From NCBI GenBank assembly GCA_023701435.1, contig JAMPXB010000005.1, forward strand, positions 1 to 64,000: a DNA stretch of 64,000 nt. The letters run 5' to 3'. Of the stretch, positions 1 through 7,507 are shown piece by piece. The translations under genes were made by a program, and so were the position numbers. The first letter of the stretch is position 1; every line of letters begins with the position of its first letter. This stretch comes from Bacteriovoracaceae bacterium. Its GTDB lineage: Bacteria > Bdellovibrionota > Bacteriovoracia > Bacteriovoracales > Bacteriovoracaceae. Below the pieces are notes generated by a model. That model worked only from the letters and a program-made list of their open reading frames with translations. It was not told the origin of the DNA and did not search any database.

Positions 1-10
1 AAAGAATTTA

Positions 11-103
11 GTTCAATTGATTATCAATAACCCGAAACTAATCGAGCTACCGTCAGCCACCATCCGAAGATGTTTAATCTTACGGCTGACTAGGCAATTG
101 AAC
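11..103 (-). other. Nested inverted repeats downstream of tRNA-Ala (rRNA-spacer-like)
   Basis: Three nested inverted repeats are visible: 11-19 pairs with 95-103 (9 bp), 52-58 with 84-90 (7 bp) and 67-71 with 77-81 (5 bp). They lie downstream of tRNA-Ala on the minus strand, so they would fold in the same transcript. Between them and the tRNA, the minus strand contains TTCTTTGACAATT, which resembles the boxA-like element of 16S-23S spacers. I infer an rRNA-operon spacer leading to a gene beyond the left edge, possibly 23S. The 1-237 stretch has no credible protein gene. Confidence 0.4.
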
Positions 104-237
104 GGGTTCCTTTCTCATCTCATCTTGATACCTGTTACAGCATCAAAAAATTTATCGTTATTTAATTGTCAAAGAAGCGAAATTAATCGAACTGGATTTG
201 CGTCCAGATATTCAAACTCGGTAAAGAATCTGAAATT

Positions 238-313
238 TGGTGGAGATGACAGGGATCGAACCTGCGACCCGTAGCTTGCAAAGCTACTGCTCTCCCAGCT
301 GAGCTACACCCCC
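238..313 (-). tRNA. tRNA-Ala (anticodon TGC)
   Basis: On the minus strand, a 76-nt cloverleaf starts GGGGGTGTAGCTC and ends CATCTCCA-CCA with the CCA encoded. The 7-bp acceptor stem pairs with two G-T wobbles. The anticodon arm reads GTAGC-TTTGCAA-GCTAC, giving anticodon TGC, and the T arm has GGTTCGATCCC. No tRNA-Ile or 16S gene precedes it: a protein gene ends only about 110 bases upstream. This differs from the usual 16S-Ile-Ala-23S order. Confidence 0.97.
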
Positions 314-338
314 AACTTCGATGAATTCGCGAGTCGCT

Positions 339-367
339 AATTTAGGGAAAACTTAAGATCCTGTCAA
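339..367 (-). promoter_or_regulatory. Sigma-70 promoter for tRNA-Ala
   Basis: The minus strand has a perfect -35 TTGACA (362-367), a 17-base spacer and a TAAATT -10 (339-344), followed by a GC-rich stretch GCGACTCGCG. Transcription would begin near 332, about 19 bases before the tRNA. The GC-rich discriminator is typical of stable-RNA promoters under stringent control (established knowledge). Assignment here is by sequence only. Confidence 0.7.
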
Positions 368-415
368 CGGAAATTTGATAATTATTCAGTTTTTTTTCAA
401 AATAGTTATTTTGAG

Positions 416-442
416 GGGTTAAGATCTATTTGATCTTAACCC
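416..442 (-). terminator. Hairpin at the end of the 426-1010 gene
   Basis: A perfect 11-bp stem (416-426 with 432-442) around the 5-base loop TATTT overlaps the last codons and stop of the minus-strand gene. It is not followed by a T-run on the minus strand, so it may stabilise the mRNA end or terminate in a Rho-assisted way. Confidence 0.4.
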
Positions 443-1010
443 AATGTCGACCATTTACGATGATTTTTGCATTTTCCGGGCCCCAAGACTGATCCATTTC
501 TTTGCGTTTATAAATACCTACGATGCGTTCAGGGTATTCCATCTTCTCTTGCTTGGTCATGGCCGTTAGGTTTCCGAACTGATCGTTGGTTAAGGGAGTT
601 CCGCACTCATATTCCTGATCAACATAGGCAAGTACCCAGCCGGCCACAGCTATAGGAACCTCTCTTTCAGGATTCGCTCCACAACCAACAGCTTGTCCAA
701 ATGTATCAGACGCTATTCCGATCACACTCATTTGGCATCTTTCAGTACAAATCTTTGCGCCATCTTTTGTGTCGTAATAGCACTTGCCAGGAATGAGTTG
801 GTCACAGAGTAATTGAAAGTCTGCATAGTCATTCCATACAGCACCCCACACACGATCGGCCTTGAATTCACCTGTTAACACTAGTCCGTTACCGGCATCA
901 ACGTTAGGGTTAGAAACTGCACCCGCGATGTTGATAGAGCATCTTCTTAGGTAGAGTGGTGCGTTCACACCGAATTGAATCTGAGTAAGTCGACTGTATA
1001 AACGTCCCAT
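426..1010 (-). CDS. Hypothetical Cys-rich protein, downstream partner of prepilin-S74 protein
   Basis: This 194-residue protein is not recognised. It has no clear signal peptide or membrane segment. It contains eight cysteines, several in pairs that could form disulfides (for example KCYYDTKDGAKICTERC), which hints at an extracytoplasmic or structural protein, although no export signal is evident. It starts 8 bases after the prepilin-like S74 gene, so the two are almost certainly one operon. Location in this operon suggests a partner or minor component of the fibre made by its neighbour; that is inference. The gene ends in a strong hairpin. Confidence 0.7.
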   Translation of the reverse strand: MGRLYSRLTQIQFGVNAPLYLRRCSINIAGAVSNPNVDAGNGLVLTGEFKADRVWGAVWNDYADFQLLCDQLIPGKCYYDTKDGAKICTERCQMSVIGIASDTFGQAVGCGANPEREVPIAVAGWVLAYVDQEYECGTPLTNDQFGNLTAMTKQEKMEYPERIVGIYKRKEMDQSWGPENAKIIVNGRHWVKIK

Positions 1011-1018
1011 AAATTACC

Positions 1019-2110
1019 TCACTTACAAGATGCTGTTTGAGGGTTTTTAGAACACATGTCTTCCCTCAAATTATTTAGCAATTGGTTTATTTTCTTTTGT
1101 TCGTTCTTGAGCTGGGCTAGATCCTTTTTTAGAGAACGGTTTTCATCATCAAGTTCTTGTACACCCCTGATGAGCATAGGAGTGAGCATGATGTAGTTCA
1201 CAGAAAGAAAACCTTCATCATTTTCCAAGACTAATTCGGGATAAATTTTTTGGACTTCCTGAGCAATGAGTCCCTGATCTAACTCATCATTACTCTTCCA
1301 TTTATAAGTCACAGGACGGAGCTTTTTAATTTTCGACAAAGCTTGGCCTATGTTTTTAACATCTTTTTTAAGTCTACCATCCGAGGTGAAACGGATATCG
1401 GCATTATCTCTCACATCCATGTAAGTACCTGAGAGCATATCGATTCTTGAACCATTTCGCATTTCCAAGGGTCCATCCATGTAGTCACCGTTAACATTTA
1501 CATAACGGCTTTCATAATCAGCCATCGCTCCGGTGGATGAACAATCTACAATTCTTCTGTCTGCGGTACTGACAGTAGTCACATTCAATCGGATTTTTCT
1601 TTCCAGGGTATTACTAGAATAAGTTTTGTCTGTCCCAAAGGCGAATTTAACTAAAAGATTGGTTGATCCAGTTACTGATGTTGGAGCAAAGCCAATCGTA
1701 GTATCAACATCGGTAGCACTTAAGCGATAGGAGAGAATACGTATGGTCCCGCCGGCACCATATTGCGGAGCTGAAGCATAGTTAGTATTGGATTCATACT
1801 TATAAACCGTTGAGGGAGTAGGAATTCCACTACGAATCTCACTCAATCGATAAACAACTCCAGGCGCCAAAGTCTCTGCATTCTGGTTTAAAAAAGTTGC
1901 AGTACATGAAGCCCTATCCCCTAAAATTTCACGGATATCATTGAGTATCGAGTTGTATTCAAAACGAGTTTCAACGGTCTTCGTAGACTTAAGCTGATCC
2001 TGGGTTAGCTTCGAAATCGCCAATGCGACACCTCCCAAAAGGGCGGCGGCGATCAGGACCTCAACAATTGCAAAACCATTTTTATTTTTCACAAGAGTTC
2101 CTTGAAACAT
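1019..2110 (-). CDS. Prepilin-like protein with C-terminal S74 intramolecular chaperone domain
   Basis: The N-terminus has a type IV prepilin/pseudopilin signature: short basic leader ending KNG, then FAIVEVLIAAALLGG, with the Glu at +5 after the expected prepilin peptidase cleavage (G12|F13). A beta-rich middle region follows. From about residue 245 the protein reads SDGRLKKDVKNIG...RPVTYKWK...GLIAQEV, which matches the Peptidase_S74 (endosialidase-type) intramolecular chaperone family; S-D is the self-cleavage dyad of that family. A coiled coil ends the protein (about 310-350). S74 domains normally fold trimeric phage tail spikes and fibres and then cleave off. Joining this to a pilin N-terminus suggests a pilus-presented or membrane-anchored trimeric adhesin (inference). 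It leads a two-gene unit with the 194-aa protein. Confidence 0.8.
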   Translation of the reverse strand: MFQGTLVKNKNGFAIVEVLIAAALLGGVALAISKLTQDQLKSTKTVETRFEYNSILNDIREILGDRASCTATFLNQNAETLAPGVVYRLSEIRSGIPTPSTVYKYESNTNYASAPQYGAGGTIRILSYRLSATDVDTTIGFAPTSVTGSTNLLVKFAFGTDKTYSSNTLERKIRLNVTTVSTADRRIVDCSSTGAMADYESRYVNVNGDYMDGPLEMRNGSRIDMLSGTYMDVRDNADIRFTSDGRLKKDVKNIGQALSKIKKLRPVTYKWKSNDELDQGLIAQEVQKIYPELVLENDEGFLSVNYIMLTPMLIRGVQELDDENRSLKKDLAQLKNEQKKINQLLNNLREDMCSKNPQTASCK

Positions 2111-2154
2111 ATTAAAGATAATTTATTATATAGTTATTCAGGATTTACACTGAT

Positions 2155-2182
2155 TAAATTTTTCAGAGGCTTATGCCGAAGA
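2155..2182 (+). promoter_or_regulatory. Weak sigma-28-like promoter candidate
   Basis: TAAATTTT (2155-2162), a 12-base spacer and GCCGAAGA (2175-2182) resemble the FliA consensus TAAAGTTT-N11-GCCGATAA. The same 12-base spacing occurs at two better candidates in this window. The -10 ends only 7 bases before the ATG at 2190, so the transcript would be almost leaderless. This could be chance in AT-rich DNA. Confidence 0.25.
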
Positions 2183-2189
2183 GTTCTGC

Positions 2190-2558
2190 ATGAATAGAAG
2201 ACGCTTTTTCACGACTATTTTCCTTGCCTCAGGCATGGCTTATCAGACAGTTGCAGAAACCACAGGTATTGGCTCTATCTTCTCCCATCTGATGAATTTT
2301 GGCCGTAGGAAGGAAATTCCTCTAAAAGTTGGCGATGTTCATATCGTAAGAATGAACACTATTCTCAAATTACCGACTAATCCAAAAGATGGGGATGCTG
2401 TCCTTCTCGGCATCTCGAACCAGACTTTGAGATTTCCCGCCGTTTTAAGAAGCGACTCGGCGGCTATCTTGGGTGACCATGAGGAATTGATCCTCGATAC
2501 ATTCTCCAACATTCGTTTAACATACAACGTTAAAACAAATAACTGGGCGCTGGCCTAA
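2190..2558 (+). CDS. Small exported hypothetical protein (Tat-like signal)
   Basis: This 122-residue protein begins MNRRRFFTTIFLASGMAYQ, an arginine-pair plus hydrophobic stretch that resembles a Tat signal, although the hydrophobic core is short. The mature part is beta-rich with a terminal IRLTYNVKTNNWALA, reminiscent of the small beta domains found in phage or fibre proteins. It is divergent from the prepilin-S74 gene and lies 41 bases upstream of the first radical-SAM gene on the same strand. It could therefore belong to either the fibre or the radical-SAM locus. No function is assigned. Confidence 0.65.
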   Translation: MNRRRFFTTIFLASGMAYQTVAETTGIGSIFSHLMNFGRRKEIPLKVGDVHIVRMNTILKLPTNPKDGDAVLLGISNQTLRFPAVLRSDSAAILGDHEELILDTFSNIRLTYNVKTNNWALA

Positions 2559-2599
2559 GATCCTGACCCTATCTATCGACAGTTTGTTTTCTCCGTCTG

Positions 2600-3724
2600 A
2601 TGATATTTCAAATGATATTGTCATCACACGTAAGCGTTTATTTAAAGACCACTGAAACCTGCAATTTGAATTGCCAGCACTGCTTTACCAGTGGATCCAA
2701 TGGGGCGAAGGTTTTTTTTAATCCCAACAAGGTCATTGCTTTCTTTCAGCAACTACGAAAAGAATGCCCTTGGGTGAGTAATGTACGCTTTATGTTTCAT
2801 GGTGGAGAACCTTTGCTAGCACCTCTGCCTGATCTCTACCGTGCCTATGAAGGACTAAAAGATATCTTTCCTAAAACGACTTTTGCTGCTCAAACAAACC
2901 TCACCTACCCTTTAACAGAAGCTAAAAGAAAATTTTTTAAAGATGTGCTGATGAGAGATGGATTTGGGACCTCTTGGGATTATGACATCCGCTTTGGATC
3001 AACCGGTAACAGAGAAAAACAAATTGAGATGTGGGAAGAGAATGTGCGAACACTGGTGACGGACGGACATTATCTCACAATGATTGTATCCATCACTAAA
3101 AAGTTAATCGAAGAGAAAGAGCCCATTGATATTATGAATTACGCTCATCAACTGGGCTTTAAGCATATCCTCTTTGAGAGAATTACCTCGGATGGGAACG
3201 CCAAAGAGAATTCGCAAATTATACCCAGCAATCGCATGCAGGATGAATGGCTGCATAAAATGTTTAATCAGTGTCTTGAACATAAAACCTATGAGTACAT
3301 AGGAAATATGCTTATGTCCGAGTTGGCAGAAGCTTTTGTCCATCACAAGCATACTGCCAATCGCTGCCGGGTTTGTGAGCAGAGTCTCTTGACCATTAAT
3401 GCTACTGGGACAATTGGTGGTTGTCCCAATACCGGACCGGTCGAGCATTGGGGACATATTGACTGGCCGGTACTGGAAAGTCTTAAATCAAAAAAGCGCC
3501 TGGAGGCGATTGCTTGCGAAAGCTTAGAGCGACATCCTCTTTGCTATGAATGTCCTGCCTTTGAATATTGCAACAGCGACTGCAACAAGTTGGCGTGGGA
3601 TGAAAACAATCAGTACTGTGCAGCTCCCAAATTGATTTGGAAGCAGATGATGGCAGATAAAGATATTGATCAATATAAAAAATTAATAATTGGTTTAACT
3701 GAAAAGGGTCCCCATGGAATTTAA
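2600..3724 (+). CDS. Radical SAM/SPASM enzyme (first of the cluster)
   Basis: The 374-residue protein has the radical-SAM cluster motif CNLNCQHC at C21, C25 and C28, followed by the classic FHGGEPLL SAM-binding segment. The C-terminal part carries a SPASM-type set of cysteines for auxiliary Fe-S clusters: CRVC...GGC, then CYECPAFEYCNSDC and a final C. This is the architecture of peptide- and protein-modifying enzymes such as anSME-type maturases. The start is uncertain: ATG 2600 or ATG 2612 (in frame); neither has a good ribosome site. Its last 11 bases overlap the cupin gene, implying translational coupling. The substrate is unknown; the 186-aa precursor-like protein in the same cluster is a candidate. 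Confidence 0.88.
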   Translation: MIFQMILSSHVSVYLKTTETCNLNCQHCFTSGSNGAKVFFNPNKVIAFFQQLRKECPWVSNVRFMFHGGEPLLAPLPDLYRAYEGLKDIFPKTTFAAQTNLTYPLTEAKRKFFKDVLMRDGFGTSWDYDIRFGSTGNREKQIEMWEENVRTLVTDGHYLTMIVSITKKLIEEKEPIDIMNYAHQLGFKHILFERITSDGNAKENSQIIPSNRMQDEWLHKMFNQCLEHKTYEYIGNMLMSELAEAFVHHKHTANRCRVCEQSLLTINATGTIGGCPNTGPVEHWGHIDWPVLESLKSKKRLEAIACESLERHPLCYECPAFEYCNSDCNKLAWDENNQYCAAPKLIWKQMMADKDIDQYKKLIIGLTEKGPHGI

Positions 3725-4325
3725 GAGAACCGATGACTTTTCCCAATTATGGGAAAAACCAATAAACGAAACAAGGCTAATGGAAGATGGCGACATTTTG
3801 AATATGCTTAGGAATGAATATCTTCACGATATGCATTCCCACTTTATTGTCACCGGTGAAGGTACTTATGATGATACCCGCTGTTTTGAATATGGGATTG
3901 TACCTGAACGAATTAAACGTCTTGAAGAAGCTTATCAAGCTGGACATACCATCGTGATAAAAGAAATTGAGACCTGGAACGAGAAGATTATTAAAAAGTG
4001 TGCCAGCTTTAGTGCCCCAACCAATGTGCATCTTTACCTCTCCCCTGCTCGTGCCACCGGTTTTGGATGGCACACTGATGACCGAGATGTTTATGTTCTG
4101 ATTCAAAAAGGTGAAAAGCTCTTTGAAGTTGAAGAACCTGATTTATCCATCAGCACTTACCGGGTCAAAGAGGGCAATATCCTTTTTATCCCATACGGGG
4201 CTCGCCACAGAGCTGTTGCTGAAAACATAGCATCGATTCATTTAAGTTTTGGGGTCTGGCCTAAAAATATGACCATTAACCAGCAGTACGGCATTTTTGA
4301 TATGCCCATTAGTCTCAAATTATGA
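3714..4325 (+). CDS. Cupin/JmjC-like Fe(II)/2-oxoglutarate oxygenase
   Basis: The 203-residue protein contains WHTDDRDVYVLIQKGEKLF, with H120 and D122 forming an HxD pair, followed by GNILFIPYGARHRA with H165 as the likely third metal ligand. This arrangement resembles the cupin_4/JmjC family, whose bacterial members include the ribosomal-protein hydroxylase YcfD/RoxA. I infer hydroxylation of a peptide or protein side chain. It overlaps radical-SAM genes at both ends (11 and 4 bases), so it is an integral part of the modification operon. A plain metal-binding cupin without oxygenase activity is an alternative. Confidence 0.7.
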   Translation: MEFKRTDDFSQLWEKPINETRLMEDGDILNMLRNEYLHDMHSHFIVTGEGTYDDTRCFEYGIVPERIKRLEEAYQAGHTIVIKEIETWNEKIIKKCASFSAPTNVHLYLSPARATGFGWHTDDRDVYVLIQKGEKLFEVEEPDLSISTYRVKEGNILFIPYGARHRAVAENIASIHLSFGVWPKNMTINQQYGIFDMPISLKL

Positions 4326-5392
4326 TGGATCTGATTATTAAACCCACAGAGGCCTGTAATTTTTCCTGCACATTCTGCAGTTCCACTTACATAGTGGATG
4401 ATAAAAAACAGCGCCTTCACTTAGATTCAGTGTTTGAGTTTTTAAAACGCTTCCCCAAGACAGCTACTATTATTGTCAACGGTGGTGATCCCACCATGAT
4501 GCCGGTGAAATATTACTGGGATCTGATTGAGCATTTGGAAGAAAATGATTATCCAGCGAGAATCTCCATAACCACTAATCTATGGAAATTTTGGCTCGAG
4601 TGGAAAAATGATCTTCCTGAAAAGGCCTGGACTAAATTATTTAAACATCCACGGGTCCATGTAGGTACCTCCTTTCAATATGGAGAGGGCCGGCAAATCA
4701 GACCGGGCAGAATCTTTATGGAAGATGATTTTATTAAAATTTCAGACCTGATGCTGGAAAAAGTCGGTTACAGACCTTCTTTTATTTCAGTCATCGAAAA
4801 AAGCAATCTCCATAATGCTATTGATAATGTCAGACTCGCCAAGCGCTTGGGTGTCGACTGTAAATTAAATTACGTCAACATGAGTGGTGAGAGTACTGAA
4901 CCATTGCCACTCTCCTACATTTACAAAGTTTATGTGCAGATCTGGAAAGAAGGCCTGGCAGATCATGAGTACAATACCCGTCAAATGGCCAACCGCTTGG
5001 TACAAACCAATACCACGACTTGTCCTCTTCACCGGAAATGCGATGAGGGCATCCGATTACTTCATCCAGACGGGAAGTATTACAGTTGTGGAGCCTTTGG
5101 TGATGATCGGGATTATGAAATTGATTTTGATGCTGAAGTCAGGGGCAATAAATTCTTTACTCCGCTCCAGGACGCCATCGAATTAGATGCTCTAAAGATG
5201 GAATGCTACTCCTGCCCTATGTTCCAAATATGTAACGGTTGCCGTAAACACATTAAAGATATCAAAACCAAGGACATGGTGGAAGAACACTGTCAAAACA
5301 TGAAGGCCATTGCCGAAGACATCTTGCAGATCAACCATGAAGGTCCTTCTATTGAAATCATGAACGACAAGTATTATGAGGCACTGAAATGA
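4322..5392 (+). CDS. Radical SAM enzyme with SPASM-like C-terminus (second)
   Basis: The 356-residue enzyme has CNFSCTFC at C12, C16 and C19, very close to the N-terminus. IIVNGGDPTMMP is the equivalent of the GGEP motif. The C-terminal half holds CDEGIRLLHPDGKYYSCG and then CYSCPMFQICNGC plus a distal EHC, consistent with one or two auxiliary Fe-S clusters. It starts 4 bases inside the cupin gene and its end overlaps the next gene by 4 bases. It is not closely similar to the other radical-SAM proteins here, suggesting a different reaction or substrate residue. Confidence 0.87.
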   Translation: MMDLIIKPTEACNFSCTFCSSTYIVDDKKQRLHLDSVFEFLKRFPKTATIIVNGGDPTMMPVKYYWDLIEHLEENDYPARISITTNLWKFWLEWKNDLPEKAWTKLFKHPRVHVGTSFQYGEGRQIRPGRIFMEDDFIKISDLMLEKVGYRPSFISVIEKSNLHNAIDNVRLAKRLGVDCKLNYVNMSGESTEPLPLSYIYKVYVQIWKEGLADHEYNTRQMANRLVQTNTTTCPLHRKCDEGIRLLHPDGKYYSCGAFGDDRDYEIDFDAEVRGNKFFTPLQDAIELDALKMECYSCPMFQICNGCRKHIKDIKTKDMVEEHCQNMKAIAEDILQINHEGPSIEIMNDKYYEALK

Positions 5393-5832
5393 AAGAGTAC
5401 GAATATCGTAGGACTGTTTTCTATCAAATGCATGGCCATGAACGCTTTGAAGATGAACATCAGAACTTTAACTATTCCATCGAGAATGAAACCGTGGTGC
5501 AAGATGCTGTTACCTACCTGTTGGATGGAACATCTTATTTACGTTTTCCCGGTGCGGCCCGGGCAGTAGCGATTGCCGTTGCTGATTTCATTTCCCGGGA
5601 GTTTGGCGAAGATTTTTACACTGCTTTAAATCAAGTTTCCTTGATGAATCATAATGATCCTTTCTTCAAAACTTATCAGGAAGAGAAAGATGTTTATGAT
5701 GCGATTTTAAAAAATGTACCACGGGAAAAAATCGTCTGGGATAGCCCACGCATGGCCATCACTCAGCGATTAATCCGACAAGAATACATGTTAGATGAAA
5801 ATGGACTACAAATACTGCCGAGGGAAGAATGA
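5389..5832 (+). CDS. Unrecognised 147-residue protein in radical-SAM operon
   Basis: This soluble protein has no signal peptide, no membrane segment and no cysteine. It is rich in acidic and aromatic residues, with a likely helical centre (DAVTYLLDGTSYLRFPGAA). It overlaps the genes on both sides by 4 bases, so it is made together with the radical-SAM enzymes. The position between two modifying enzymes would fit an accessory or substrate-recognition protein, but I do not see the winged-helix pattern of a PqqD-like RRE with confidence. Confidence 0.75.
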   Translation: MKEYEYRRTVFYQMHGHERFEDEHQNFNYSIENETVVQDAVTYLLDGTSYLRFPGAARAVAIAVADFISREFGEDFYTALNQVSLMNHNDPFFKTYQEEKDVYDAILKNVPREKIVWDSPRMAITQRLIRQEYMLDENGLQILPREE

Positions 5833-6872
5833 AATTACCTCAGGGTCTAGTTAAAGAACTCATTGGACGAAAAAAGCCTAAACTCGCTGAGATTGAGCTG
5901 ACACTCTTTGAAAACTGCGATGTAAATTGTGCTTTTTGCGGCCATGATAAAAAATCAATCGTAGGAATGGAACAAGCGGAGATGCTTTCTAAAATTCCTC
6001 TGATCGCTAATTTCCTGGATTCTATGGATGAAGACGTTAGTATGGTTAATCTTCATCTAGTTGGTGGTGAACTCCTCCAAGACCGGCTTCTGACTTCTGA
6101 AAAAAACATCCTTGATGACTACACCCTACTTATTGAGGCCTATAAAAAGTTATGTTTTGAGCGCAATATTGAGCCGCGGGTAATCGTTGTCAGCAACATG
6201 CTCACGACCCGAAGCGAGATGGTAAAAGAATGGTTTCGTAAAATAAACGAAACTATCTACATGCGACTAATCGCATCCTATGACCTTTATGGACGACCGA
6301 TCACAAAAAGATACTTGGAGAACATTTCTTTTTTTAAAGACTTCATTTCCAATATCAACGTGGTGGTGACAAAGGAAGCCATTGAAAAACTCAAAGAAGA
6401 CGATGAAGTTTTTGAATTTCTCTATCAAAATTTTCCTATTTTCATGGATGATTTCTTACCTGACTCTTGGACTCAACATATGATTCCCAGTGATGAAGAG
6501 TATCTTGAATATCTTCAACTGGTGGCCGAGAAATATCCCAAGCTCATGCCTTTTGGTGACGCAATTTCAAAGCTTAAAAGCTCTCAGCTTAATGAAATCC
6601 AGTTCACCACTTTCAATAAGTGCAACATCCTCCCCAATAACATGGTGACCAATTACTTGTGGGATCGCCATCGCCCCGATCATTTTGAGGGCACAGTTAA
6701 TTACGAAGACAACTCAAACATGCTGTTTCAATTTCTCGAGGCCAATCAATGCCTCTCCTGTGAATATTATGTTTCATGTCCCCTAAGGTGTCCGGTATCG
6801 TGGTCTTGGAAAAATCGTCAGCGTTCTGCCGGCTGCGTGAATAAGCGTTTTTTTGACTCTGTTCAAAAATAA
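5829..6872 (+). CDS. Radical SAM enzyme with C-terminal Cys cluster (third)
   Basis: The 347-residue protein carries CDVNCAFC at C30, C34 and C37. LHLVGGELL replaces the canonical GGEP. The C-terminal region has an isolated C in FNKCNILPN, then CLSCEYYVSCPLRC and a final AGC, a SPASM-like pattern. A good ribosome site (GAGGGA) precedes the start. The end of the gene contains the -35 box of a promoter that serves the next gene, the precursor-like protein. It closes the first tightly overlapping block of five genes (2600-6872). Confidence 0.86.
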   Translation: MKLPQGLVKELIGRKKPKLAEIELTLFENCDVNCAFCGHDKKSIVGMEQAEMLSKIPLIANFLDSMDEDVSMVNLHLVGGELLQDRLLTSEKNILDDYTLLIEAYKKLCFERNIEPRVIVVSNMLTTRSEMVKEWFRKINETIYMRLIASYDLYGRPITKRYLENISFFKDFISNINVVVTKEAIEKLKEDDEVFEFLYQNFPIFMDDFLPDSWTQHMIPSDEEYLEYLQLVAEKYPKLMPFGDAISKLKSSQLNEIQFTTFNKCNILPNNMVTNYLWDRHRPDHFEGTVNYEDNSNMLFQFLEANQCLSCEYYVSCPLRCPVSWSWKNRQRSAGCVNKRFFDSVQK

Positions 6873-6882
6873 CAGGTATAAT
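6853..6882 (+). promoter_or_regulatory. Sigma-70 promoter for the precursor-like gene
   Basis: TTGACT (6853-6858), an 18-base spacer and a perfect TATAAT (6877-6882) lie across the stop codon of the upstream radical-SAM gene. The start site would be near 6889, giving a leader of about 20 bases that contains the ribosome site AAAGAGG (6897-6903) before the ATG at 6909. A separate strong promoter for the peptide gene would allow it to be made in excess over the enzymes, as is common for RiPP precursors. Confidence 0.65.
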
Positions 6883-6908
6883 TTTTTGAACAAAACAAAG
6901 AGGTATCC

Positions 6909-7469
6909 ATGGTTGGAGAAGTTTTTAATAAAACCACATTACTGCAAAAACTCAGATTTAATGCGGCTACAGTTAAGACCCAGTCTGAGGCAATAATTTC
7001 GGCCGATGCTAATGATGTTGGTTATTCAGCTCAAAAAAATGCGGGGGTGGCACGGATTAAATTAAGTCATGTTTATCCTGATCCGTTTAGCATTGCCTCC
7101 TCCCCGACATCTAATCAAAGTGACCAAGCCACTGATGAATCTGCCAGGGCCTACTTACTTGCCTTAGTTAATGCCTTCGTTCTCATTCGTTCATTTCGTC
7201 AAACGAGAGACGGAGATGGTTTGGTTACCATAGTGAAGGCTTACCACGCCAACGTCGCTAATACTTCCACAATTTCTCAAGCTCAACTTGATCCTTATAT
7301 CAGAATTCCAGTTACTCCAGCTCTTATTGGCGATGCTTCGCTTATATTCTCATCTGCTGATCCTTGGAACCAAATGATCAATGATTTTTCAGCAAGAGAA
7401 GACCTGTCTTATACCTATTGCCACGGCAACTTCCCGCCACCATGTCATGGATCAAGAGGACGCCGTTGA
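6909..7469 (+). CDS. Candidate RiPP precursor with C-terminal CHGN/CHGS tail
   Basis: This 186-residue protein has no signal peptide. Residues 1-165 are low in cysteine and Ser/Ala/Thr-rich. Its only two cysteines are C171 and C179, inside the tail YTYCHGNFPPPCHGSRGRR (168-186). The tail has paired CHG units (C171-H172-G173-N174 and C179-H180-G181-S182), a PPP linker and a basic end. His-X-Asn and His-X-Ser triads are the type of site that radical-SAM enzymes crosslink in triceptide-like peptides (family knowledge), so this is the most plausible substrate of the cluster. The leader would be unusually long. It has its own promoter and a strong ribosome site. It could instead be a protein modified only at its tail. 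Confidence 0.7.
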   Translation: MVGEVFNKTTLLQKLRFNAATVKTQSEAIISADANDVGYSAQKNAGVARIKLSHVYPDPFSIASSPTSNQSDQATDESARAYLLALVNAFVLIRSFRQTRDGDGLVTIVKAYHANVANTSTISQAQLDPYIRIPVTPALIGDASLIFSSADPWNQMINDFSAREDLSYTYCHGNFPPPCHGSRGRR

Positions 7470-7507
7470 TATCTGAAACTGCAGCCGAGAATTCTTCTTC
7501 CCAAGTC

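Noticed and set aside
17..274. Plus-strand 85-residue open frame ending DRDRTCDP
   Set aside because: It runs antisense through the tRNA-Ala gene; such endings are a well-known false translation of tRNA.
7418..7507. N-terminal extension of the 350-aa protein (TTG 7418 or ATG 7442)
   Set aside because: It overlaps the coding end of the precursor-like gene and has no ribosome site; the later ATG is preferred, though not proven.
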